Below, in pieces: positions 33,701 through 44,300 of a stretch of 64,000 bases of DNA. This DNA comes from Maylandia zebra. Taxonomy: Eukaryota > Chordata > Actinopteri > Cichliformes > Cichlidae. Location of the stretch: contig NC_135188.1 of assembly GCF_041146795.1 (NCBI RefSeq), forward strand, positions 543,376 to 607,375, in the 5' to 3' direction. The translations under genes were made by a program, and so were the position numbers. Numbering within the stretch: position 1 is the first letter of the stretch; each line of letters starts with the position of its first letter. The notes beneath the pieces were generated by a model, which had not been told where the DNA came from, ran no database searches, and saw only the letters and a list, made by a program, of their open reading frames with translations.

Positions 33701-34520
33701 AATTTTACAATTGGTCTAATGTCCGTCACTGGTCACCAATTCTCTCAATTCCCGTTGTTCTTCTCCAAGATCGTATCCATATTGAGTTCAAAACACAGTC
33801 TGAGTACTCACTGCCCTGCCCATCGTCTATCACGTCGGCCAGCCTTGTGGGATTTTGAACAGCTGTAGCTGCTTCTTGTACTTCGATAAGCCAGGTCTGA
33901 GCCAGCTCCAGTCAGCCAGAACGCTGTTATCATGGTTCTGAATTGGTAGATGTCGTTCATTGTCCTCCATCGAGAGTGTCGCCAGACAAACGATGCAACC
34001 GACCATCGAGTATCCGGCAGCAAATGTCTCCGCAGGACAATCGGGCTCTCCCAAGCCCAGGAAGGTGTCAATTCCGCTACGGGACCAGTTGATCAAATCC
34101 ATAATTCTTTCGGTTTTAGAGAACAAGACTGAGAAACTCTTTGAGGGTTAGAAAGCGAGACTATACAAAAGACATGAGAAGCCAAGCAGGAAAGATAAGG
34201 GAGAGGGAGAAGAATGCGACCGCCTCCGTCAAGAGCCAAGAGAGAACTATTCTCTAATTTAATTAAGCATCAGGATGTAGTTTGTAATGTGAGCCTTTTA
34301 ACCTCAGTCTAAAACATGACAGGTTTATGTCAGATTTGTGAGGATAGCCGCAAGTTTTACGTTAGAAACTCTTTTACTGACCAACAGGAGTTAAGTTGAT
34401 GATGTAACCATCTCCCAGGTAGAGAGCCCAATGCTGATAGGCTGGTCTGAAAATCTCAATGAGGTCACCAGGCTGGGGGTCACCAGAGAGGGCAGGAAGG
34501 TCCAGCTCATTAGAGGCCAT
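30756..34520 (-). CDS. plaat1: Phospholipase A and acyltransferase 1 (HRASLS family)
   Basis: This gene encodes a membrane-anchored LRAT/NlpC-type thiol enzyme with phospholipase A1/2 and N-acyltransferase activity. Three coding exons (34382-34520, 31467-31735, 30756-30857) give 169 residues; human PLAAT1 has 168. The N-terminal H-box has the catalytic His30 in [14 protein letters not shown]. The position after it is Asn in [13 protein letters not shown]1 proteins carry Asn here while PLAAT3 has a second His. The catalytic Cys120 is in [14 protein letters not shown]. The C-terminus holds one hydrophobic anchor (about 139-160). Residue matches ([28 protein letters not shown]) favour PLAAT1 over other paralogues. 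The first intron (2.6 kb) holds a retroposon at 33130-34260. Confidence 0.93.
33130..34260 (-). mobile_element. Retroposon copy 2 with small membrane-protein ORF and (TTGAA)n tail
   Basis: On the minus strand the element runs from about 34260 to a tail AATAAAGTTTTATTGAATTGAA ending in TTGAA repeats (33131-33155). This is a retroposon-type 3' end. Near its 5' end is an ORF starting M-D-L-I-N-W-S (34103 leftward), with hydrophobic segment one ([17 protein letters not shown]) and, in a shifted frame, segment two ([11 protein letters not shown]) then, shifted again, [12 protein letters not shown]. The two frameshifts show this copy is decayed. Copy 1 (1050-1510) keeps the second segment open, and the tail half recurs at 36252-36848. 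I do not recognise the protein; no RT is present. Confidence 0.6.
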
Positions 34521-34529
34521 CTACACAGA

Positions 34530-35985
34530 GAGCCACAGAGAGACATACATGCTTAAAAGGACATTTAAATAACAAAAATAACAGAAATATTTAGTTGATA
34601 GAATATTTGTCATTTTAGAAAATGTGAAATCTGTAACACACTTGCAAAATGTGAAGTCTTTCTCACTAGATTTGAGAAATCTTATCGCTGCTACATGATT
34701 ACAGATTATATAATTATTACTGATAAGGAAAAACTGCTGCTAGAGTGACCGCTCACTCATATGTGTATCCCTCTCTGCTGTCATTCAATCCCCAAAACAC
34801 ACATGGCTAACGCACATTATCCAGCAAACTTACATTAGAGTTTTGTAGTTGTTTATCCATCCCACATCATGCTTCCACAAATTCTAAGAAGAGAAGAAGA
34901 ACAGAGAGAAAATCCTTTCAATTCAGCTGATAAATACAAACTGCTTTTACACCAAGAGATGGAGAAATTCCACTTTCCTTTCCTAGTCTGATAAGATTCG
35001 AAAGGGAAAATAACAAAATTCCCAGAGCAAGAAAATGCTAGATAAAACACAATGTAAAGGTCACCCATACATACACGCACGCACAATACACACCAGCTCG
35101 CACAGACAATACGCACATGAGCTCTTGTTTCACCTGTGCTGCCACAATAGCAGCAGCACAAAAGGGAAGCTGACAGAAAATAGTTTGAGCACAGGTTATT
35201 TCACACAGGAAAAAAATATTTCACCTGTCATTTCATGTCTTTAATTCCCTCTCTCTCTTATTTTTCTTTCCTGGATGATAATGATTACAGTGTGAATATT
35301 TCCCAAGGTCAGAGTTTAATGTTGAATAAAATTTCACTTGGATGGCATGAAATCAATATCTGCCTGGGCGAGCAGCTGCTATATCCATCTCATTATTAAT
35401 GTATGGTGCCCAAGACACATTGAAAATAAGTGTCCATACATTATTCACCAAATCAAAACCGCATCAGCATCTGAGAGCTGCCACAAATACAGAAACATAC
35501 ATGTATAAAGTCATGTGACAGAAGTATATTGTAATAACTAAATCGAGGTTACAGACCAAATAGGCAACACTGAGCAAACATTTTAAAGAGAAAAGGCGTC
35601 CAAGAGTAGTACTTACTCAAACACCAGCAGCTTTTTCTTCCTCACCATTTTAATTCCCCATCATAAATTCACACAAAACCATAAAGAAATTCAAGAGAAG
35701 AGAAAAAAAGAGGTTCGAACACGAGTTCCTGAGAGGATGAGCAGATTTTGAATATCTCAAAGCAAAATGAGAGGCTGGAGGTCCTGGTGGAGGTATTTCA
35801 CTGTCCGCTGTGCTGACTGATAGCAGTTTGTCCCAGCTGTCAAAGTGACACACACATATAAACACGCACACACAGGCATTTCCTACCTGCTTTTGTCCCA
35901 TTCAGAAGGAGCTGTTTGCACATATATAGCTGGTTTCAGATTAACTCTGTCTGATCACTGTTCCTGGAAACTGACAGATGCACAA
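34530..35985. other. plaat1 upstream region, no gene seen
   Basis: There is no coding region. The plaat1 promoter and 5' untranslated exon should lie here or inside 34521-35000, but I cannot place them. Confidence 0.4.
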
Positions 35986-37755
35986 AATATCTTACATCGT
36001 GGAGTTTAGGTACAACACCTGGTGGACTGGTGTCAGAATAACAACCTGTCTCTAAATGTTCAGAAGACTTAAGAGATGGTTGTTAACTTCAGGAAGAGCT
36101 CAATGGCCCACACCCCACTGCACATCAACGGATCTGCTGTTGAGATGGTCATCAGTGTGAAGTTCCTGGGTGTGCACATATCAGCTGACCTCTCCTGGAA
36201 CCTGAACACAACCACCATCATGAGGAAAGCCCAACAACGTCTTCACTTTCTTAGAATCAGAATCAGAATACTTTATTAATCCCGAAGGAAATTAGGGTTA
36301 CAGCAGGCAGCACGCTAATGGCACATGCACACTTACAAAGGAACCTTCTGACCAACTTTACACAAACATCACATTGGGGAGACATGTCAGAAAGGTAGGC
36401 TGATAGGAAAAAAACAACGAAAATACATAACATGAGGTAAGAGGAGGAGAAAAAAAACTCCACTCAGACTGAGCTCCTAGTGGGAGAACAGTTTGATAAC
36501 AGAAAAAACACCTCAGCACAAAAAGCACATGACTATCAATACACCATAGAAACACAAGACAAGCAACAGGGGCGGGTAAAGGGTGAGAGAGAGCCGGTGT
36601 AGACAGCGCATCCGGTCCTGCAGCATGTCTGCGCTGGTCCAGTCGACTGCCATCTTCCCCGGCACAAGCATCGAAGGCGTTTGGAAAGGGAGGGGGGGAT
36701 CAGTGTGTGCATATCAGTGTATGTGTGTGTGTGTCCAGAGTTCAGCTGAGACAGTGTCCTTCATCCTGCCAGGCTAAGTAAACAGTCTTCCAGCCAACCC
36801 AGGTGGCCTTACATGGAATGGGGGGAACAGTCTAAACACAGTCGTTATCATTAAGAAACTGAAGAAGGCCAGTCTCCCTCCTCTTATCCTCACATTATTT
36901 TACCGGGGAACCATTGAGAGCGTCCTCTGCTGCTACATCATTATCTGGTACGGGAACTGCACCCTCGCTGAAAAGAAGTCTCCGCAGCGGATCGTGAGGA
37001 CAGCAGAGAGGATCATTGGAGGCCCTCTCACATCCATCTCCCAACTCTGTGACAGACACATCATTCGACATGCGAACAGCATAGTGAAGGACACTTTCCA
37101 CCCCTCACATGCACTGTTCTCCCTCCTTCCATCTGGCAGACGGTTTCGCAGCATTAAAACTGTAACGACCAGACACTGCAAGAGCTTCTTCCCCCAAGCA
37201 GGCAGGGCCCTCAACTCACTACCACAAAAGGACTGATATAAACATACACCTCTACAAACACCTTGCAATAATCATCAAAAGACTCAAAAACAACAAATAC
37301 TACCACAAATCCACTACGAACTGGTCCTGGGAACAGTATGCTTTGCACACTCAGTCACAGAGTTCTGAACACACACCGAAATTATATTATATTTGCACAT
37401 TTTGCACGTCTTTGTCTTGTCTCGTTAATATCCTGACAATAACTTGAAACTGGTATTCAATACCTACTGCACATTCCACTTTGTCTCTGTCCTGTCTTTG
37501 TTTATCTTTGTTTATCGTACAGTTAATATTTTACAGTTACCATTATAGTATTGTATAGAATTGTATAGTTAGTAATTAGTACCTTTTTATCCCTTAATTT
37601 TATTATTTATTTGTAATTCCTAGTTTTATATCTCTTGGAGATATATCCTTTATATATGTATAAATGCACCATGGGGGGCTTAGGGTGAAACAGCATTGCG
37701 GTACACTGTATACTGTGTATACTACTGTATTGACAATAAAGCTCTTGAATCTTTA
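35985..37755 (+). mobile_element. 5'-truncated L2/Rex1-type LINE, split by a nested insertion
   Basis: Two coding parts are separated by the insert at 36252-36848. The first (36076-36253) reads VVNFRKSS...HINGSAVEMVISVKFLGVHIS, the end of the reverse transcriptase. The second (from about 36855) reads KKASLPPL..., WYGNC, RTAERIIGG and FFPQAGRALNSLPQKD with a stop near 37236. This is the C-terminal region of jockey/CR1-group LINEs. A 3' untranslated region follows, ending in GACAATAAAGCTCTTGAATC near 37755. The first part has a TAA (36069-36071) just before its ATG, so it is not an active copy. Confidence 0.78.
36252..36848 (-). mobile_element. Nested retroposon fragment (3' part of the 33130-34260 family)
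   Basis: The insert begins on the plus strand with (AGAATC)n and ACTTTATTAATCCCGAAGGA, matching 33155-33195. It shares CATCGAAGGCGTTTGGA with 33435-33455. It interrupts the LINE between HFLR and KKLKKA, so it is younger than that LINE copy. It lacks the ORF half. Confidence 0.65.
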
Positions 37756-37798
37756 CTTTAGTAACCAAACTGCTGCTGAGATTACCAGTTTGGCTGTA

Positions 37799-38979
37799 TA
37801 CAGTGCTGTAAAAAAGTCGTTAACTCTTACTTTTGTACATCGTAAATTAACTGTGATTAACCACTTTTTTGTGTGTTTCTTTGGAAAGCTGAATTTAATG
37901 TCACTATTCACACTCAGGCCTGATTACTGCCAGATATAATGAATCAAAAAATCAATAAAACAGAACCTGTCTGACAAAGTGAAGCTGGCAAGAAGACCTC
38001 AAAAATCAGCACATCATGCCATGGTCTAAAGAAACTCAACAGATGAGAAACAAAGTCATTGACATCTATCAGTCTGGAAGGGTTAAGGTCATTTCTACAG
38101 CTTTTCTAAAGACTCCAGTGAACAACAGTGAGAAAACCTGGGATAGTGACGAACCTTCCCGACCAAAATTGCAAGAGGACAGTAACGACTTATTCAAAAG
38201 GTCACAAAAGAACCCAGAACATCTAAAGACCTGCAGGCCTCACTTGCCCTAGTTAAGGTCAGATTTCATGATTCAACAATAAGAAAGAGACTGGAAAAAT
38301 GGCATCCACAAGAGAGCTCTAAAGAGGAAACCACTGCTGACCAAAAGGAACATAAAGGCTTGACTGCCAAAATTTGCCAAAAAAACATCTTGATGATCCT
38401 CAAGAGTTTTAGGAAACTATTCTGTGGATTGATGAGACAAAAGCTGAAGCTTTTCCATAAAGGAACATCATACTAACAATCAAACATGGTGGTGGTAGTG
38501 TGATGGTCTGGTGGTGCTTTACTGCTTCAGGACTTGGACAACTTCCAGTAAGTGATGAAACCATGAATTCTGCTTTCTACCAGAAAATCCAGACAAAGTA
38601 TGTCCGCCCCGTTCGTTCCCTGAATTTGGCTGATTTAAAAATGTTCTGCAAAGAAGGCAGGCAAAAATTTCTCCACACTGATGTGAAAGACTCATTGCCA
38701 ATTACCAGAATGATTGCTTGATTATAGGTCTTGCTGCCAAGACTGGCACAACCAGTTATTAGGTTTCAAATGACCTTTTTCACATAGAGCCAAGCGTGGA
38801 TAGCTTTTTTCCCCACTCTTGATCATGATCTAAAAAGTGCATTTTGTATTTACTCTGGTTATCTTTGTCTAATGCTAAAATTTGTTTGATAATCTGAAAA
38901 AGATCTGAAAGTGTGACAAATAGACACACACAGAAGAAAAAGAAAACAGAAAGAGCAAATACTTGTTCACAGCACTGTA
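37799..38979 (+). mobile_element. Dead Tc1/mariner transposon
   Basis: TA dinucleotides flank inverted ends CAGTGCTG and CAGCACTG. The plus-strand frame starts MPWSKETQQMRNKVIDIYQS (38016), a Tc1-type DNA-binding start. A later frame has IKHGGGSVMVWW and TMNSAFYQKI, which belong to the catalytic DDE region. Multiple stops and frameshifts break the transposase. Confidence 0.82.
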
Positions 38980-39665
38980 TGTATTCTAAAAATGGTGTGT
39001 AACCTCTTTCAAACTGGGATAGGGCACAAACATCAACCTGGGTTGAGTTGCTGTCGTATTTTCATTTTTCAAAGGTTTTTACCTTTGGTTTCGTTTTAAA
39101 TTTGATTTTAGTTTAATTTGGTTTTAATAACAGGTTTACCGGGTATGGTGCTTATTTTTTTCAGTTTCACTGGGTGTTTTTTTTTTTGTTTGTTTTACTT
39201 TCACTTCACTTTCACTAAATTCTTAGACGTTTTTTGCAGAAACATGTGCAGAGAGTCTGTTTTTTAAATCGTATATCCTGGACAGGCGTTTACAGTAAAG
39301 GAGAGCTCCGGGTCGGACACATTCTTTGCTCATTGATTGGCTGTTTCCGGACAACCGTTTCGTCACTTATCTCCGCCCCCTGTCCTGAGACTGGAGCTGA
39401 CGCTGGCGGGGGCTGCGTCAAATGGAAGAACAGGAAGTCTAGACACTTAAAGTTTGAAAATAAAAGAACGGTCAGGACAATTGGCCGCTAAAGCGGTTTC
39501 AAAGAGAAAAAATATATAGAGTCGATATTGTTTCTCAAGGGTGACACGTTTAAGTTCTAAAAACAATGGCAGCGGTAAAACAGTAAAACACGCATAGTTT
39601 AACAGCAATTAAACTAAAGCGACATCAGTTAGCAGCGGTCACATTTACAGTACTGTACTTTCTAG

Positions 39666-40683
39666 TAGGGGTGGGTTTTGATAATCGATTTATCGATTAA
39701 AATCGATTCTGGCTTGGATAACGTGATATCGATTCATTAAAATCCTGAATCGATTTTTTAAATATTAATTTATTTTGCCCGAAACGCTAGAATCTCAGGT
39801 TAAACCTCACAAAATTTCAAGAACCCCCAAACAGCTAAAACAGTAAATGAGAGCAGGAACACAGATTCTGCACAAAGATGTAAACACAAAGCTCGGACCC
39901 GCCGATGGATCAGAATCAGTGAGATGTTGCCTTTCTCTCACATGACGGCACGGACACAGTCGGGGCTGAAAGCCGACAGCTCGCTGATTGCGAAGTTTCG
40001 GCGGGTCCGCGCTTTGTGTTTACGCCCTTTTGCGGTGATTCTAAAGCTGTTAGTTTTATCTCTCTCCAAACATTATTGACCGAACCAGCAGCAAAAGAAG
40101 ATCCAAACTACGCTTCATAAAAACATCGTCATGAATTCCCTCTGACTTTTGCTGTTTTGCTTCCACCACACTTCATGCACATCTCTCTTTCTTTCTCTCT
40201 CTCTCAGTATACTTCAAGAACAGTTTCCCGTCTAAAAATCTGTTTTCTGCATTATTCGCTTGCTTGTTACGCACAAGTCTACTGTTGTTTACAGCACTGT
40301 CGGCTGCTGTTTAACTTCAGAGGTAATGTTCATATGTTGATTAATGGTTTTCTTTTGTTTTTGATGTACTGCAGAATATTTTTATAAAATCCCAGGCCAG
40401 GAAAATCACCTTCGTGTTTTTCTGTGTTTTATCTTCAGCTACTTTGACACAAAGGCATCTGCTGTGATGCTCACACCTTTGATAAAGTCTGGAAAGTGTC
40501 AGCTTCCTTTTTATAGATAGAAAAATATGTAAATGTACTGATCTGAATTATAATATTTCTGACTGTCAAAATTTCCCAGATTTAAATCGAATCGAATTGA
40601 ATCGAATCGTGGATCGAATCGATTCGGGACCTTGTGAATCGGAATCAAATCGATTCTAGAAATCAGTGAGATACCCAGCCCTA
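39666..40683. mobile_element. Non-autonomous hAT transposon upstream of mfn1
   Basis: This element has the same ends as 24054-25180 (TAGGGGTGGG, CCAGCCCTA) and a perfect 8-bp duplication CTTTCTAG (39658-39665, 40684-40691). It is 1018 bp, with shared ATCGATT subterminal words and a related internal inverted repeat. It ends about 660 bases before the mfn1 start codon, close to the probable promoter. Confidence 0.92.
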
Positions 40684-41340
40684 CTTTCTAGTGTTTCTGT
40701 CAAAGCTGCATTTTATTTTGAAAAGTTGTTTCGGAAGCATACTTCTTCCTCTAACTAACTTGGCGCTGTGACATTACAGTGAACACACGGGCCAGTCTGA
40801 CAGCAATCAATCTTCCAGTAAGCAAAGGAGATCTCTGCATTGTCCACCCGGATCTATATTATTTGTGTTATGAGAAGAGGACGCGGGCTCTCTTTGGACA
40901 GCGGTGAGGAAAAAAAGTAGCGCCGGGGCTAATGCTAGCTTACGGCTGCCTGTAACATGACCTAGCTTAATCGGTTAGCCTCCAGGACAGCACTCACCGT
41001 GAGAGATTTTCAAGTGTTACAGCTGCTAATAACTAACCGGGAAAAGCCGGACATATGTGTGTACAGCTACCTATCTGAACACCGTGTGTAGCAATGTGTA
41101 GGAAGATGCACGGCGTCACTGCTAACTCTTGTTCGATAACTTTGCTAAAAACACTTTTAATAAACAATCCATCTTCCATCCACTGCAGTTTGATACTTTG
41201 ATACTTAAGTTATGTAACTGTAATATTAAGATCAACAGAAGTGTTTCGGCTCGATCCAAACTGTGTTTGCGGTGTTGTTCGTGCCCGCTGATACGAGTGT
41301 GTTTGTCCTTGCTGACGCCTCCGGTTTCAGATTGACCAGC

Positions 41341-44300
41341 ATGGCTGCGGCGCCTCCACTCAGACGGACAGACTCGGCCCGGGGCGAGTTTTCCCCTCTC
41401 AAGCACTTTGTTGTGGCCAAGAAGACGATAAGCGATGTGTTCGAGCAGCTACTCCACTACGTGAAGGAGACTTCAGAGTTTGTGGAAGGTGAGAGAAGTT
41501 TGCCTGGGAGCTTCTAACACCGACTTCTTGTCAATCAGGAGTGTTGGTGCAGGAGGCGCACAGCACTTGCTTTTCTTCATGCTGTGTTTTTGTGCTGACA
41601 GACATCAGCGGGAATAAAGCTTTGGAGAACATCGCAACTCAGGATCAGAAGGAGCAGATTAAGGCATATAGAGACAAACTGGCTGTCATCAAGGAGGTGC
41701 TGGCACGCAGGCACATGAAAGTGGCCTTTTTTGGCAGGTTAGTCTACCTGTTGACCAGATTTATTTTTATTTAATGACATTTTATTAATAAAAAGTTTTT
41801 GTTATCGGTTTACTTCAGTGATGTGTTTGTGAGATTTAAGAAGATCAGAACAGGTATTACAATATAAACGGTGCATTTGTGAAGAAAGTGGACTCACACT
41901 CATCTTAAGTCTTGCTAAAGAAGTCTTTTTTATTTTTATTTCAGTGTAATCAGGTGTTTTCACATCTAGTTTTACTTTTTATGTTTACTTTCGTTGAACT
42001 ATAATAACCATGATGCTTTACACATGCTCTACCAAAAGCGGTGCTATTCTTAAATGGTATTTTCCAGAGTGGGTTTTTTTTTTTTGTGACGCTCTCGGTC
42101 GTGGGAATGTAAAGCACTCTTTTCCCTGTTGTGTGGAAGGGCGTGTCTTTACTTTCATTTTCTTTAACTATGAGTCAGTGCCTCGAGTAGTTACCTGACC
42201 GTGAAACTAATGTGTTACAGCAAAACAAGCATGTCCTATATTCAAGTAATTCAGTCAGATGGCAATAAATTGCACCATACAGCAGCTGGACTAGCTGAAA
42301 ATAACAGGAACTTTGTACGTAACACTTTCATTTCTTTATGAGTTTTTAAAATTATGAGCACACTGAGCAACAACAGGTCTCACTTGCAAATGAGACCTCG
42401 AGTGTCAGTGGGACCGCCTGTGTGAATAAAGGTTAAATAAGTAAGTAAAGAATCTGTTTGTTGATCTCAGGACCAGTAATGGTAAAAGCACAGTGATTAA
42501 TGCCATGCTGAGGGATCGAGTGCTGCCAAGTGGTATTGGCCACACCACCAACTGCTTCTTGAGTGTGGAGGGCACCGATGACGATAAGGCCTACCTCAAG
42601 ACAGACGGCTCAGATGAAAAGAAGAGTGTCAAGGTAAGTTTAATTCAGAGGCAGCAGAATGTTTTTGGAAGTTTGCGAGCTCTGTCTAGTAATTATGTGC
42701 AGCTGATCCCCTCCAGAGAAACCGAGGACAAAGTTTACGTGAACACACGCACCAGAATGCCACCGTGGTCGTTAATCAGAGCATCTGCTCACACTGCTTG
42801 CCGCTCTTTCTATCATACTATACATTCTTATTCTTGTTGTTTGTGGTTTGCTATTAAAACACCAGTAATAATGGGACTGAAGTTTTTCACAGTTGCAGAT
42901 AAATGTAGCACTTGAGTAGCTAAATGGACTGGTTCTTATATGGCGCTTTCACACCAGCACTTATTTCTGTGTAAGTGCTTTCTGTCTAACTTCACACACA
43001 TTCATACTCCGATGTGTCTGCAAGCATGCAGAGTGGAGCAGCCAGGGATTGAACCACAAACCTTTCAGGTAGTCGATGGCTTGCTCTACCTCGTGAGCTA
43101 CAGCCACGTAAATAGTCAGTTGAATGCAAATTGAACTGGGCAAAGGCTGAACTTGTAGCCATGTAAGAACATGTGACATGAAGGCAGGCTGTTTACTGCA
43201 GTGTCAGGTGTCTGAAATTTAAAGGAGACCCTACAGTCTTGTTTACTGTGTGGAGCTGAGCGGCTTCGTCTCACCTTCCTAATAATCAGTCCGGTGTTTT
43301 TACGTGTTATAACTCAAGTGATTAAAGCTAGGTGGGTTTCCAAGTGGTAAATTTACTCATATTTATAAATAATGCGCTTCTACTCGAATCAAGCACTCAA
43401 AGCACTTTTCACTACAAGCCACTTTTCTTCCAGTCATACAGACCTAAGGTGCTTTGTTAACACACTCTCTCACACTCTGATGGATTCTTGGGACAATTCA
43501 GCACCCTTCGGTGGTTTTTAACACATTTTGGTGGCTGCAAAATGTGCTATAATTTTCATTTGCATTACTATAAACTTTTTGTGTAAATATTCCTAACATC
43601 AGTGGATTTCCTCCCTGTCTGCAGACCGTGAACCAGCTGGCTCACGCGCTTCTCATGGATGAAAGCCTGGATGCCGGCTGCCTAGTACGTGTCTTCTGGC
43701 CAAAGACAAAATGTGCTCTGCTGCGAGATGACCTGGTGCTTGTAGACAGGTAACAGGATCAGATCTTCGCATCTGAAAAGTCCACCTATCTCGTACATTT
43801 GGTGTATTTGACCTCCCTTCTGACTTCCAGCCCCGGAACAGACGTCACGTTAGAGCTGGACAGCTGGATAGACAAGTTTTGCCTGGATGCTGATGTTTTT
43901 GTGCTGGTGGCAAACTCGGAGTCTACACTCATGAACACGGTAAAGTGTCTCACACACATCAAACTCATGTTTGGCTGCTGTCCTGGTGTCACTCTGTTTC
44001 AATAATTAGTTGCAGCAGTACTTTCATGCGTAGATAGGGAATAACCCGAGCTGGGGAAAAGGCCGGATAACGTTTTAAATCATCGAAACAGCTCCATGGG
44101 TGAGCGCCACTCACTTAAGGATTGATCAAAGAAATTCCCTCATTGTTCCCGCTTGTAATTCAGCTCTGAATTTTGTCATCGTATTGCCAGCACCTGTCAT
44201 CTTATCTGATCTGTCTAGTCAGCTTTTTTCAGATTGCCTATATGCTTGTGTCAGTCATCAAAACCATTATTAAAACCATTATTAGGCTTGTTAGTTACTG

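Noticed and set aside
41122-41420. Minus-strand frames opposite the mfn1 first coding exon
   Set aside because: They are antisense shadows of the GC-rich first exon and have no domain features.
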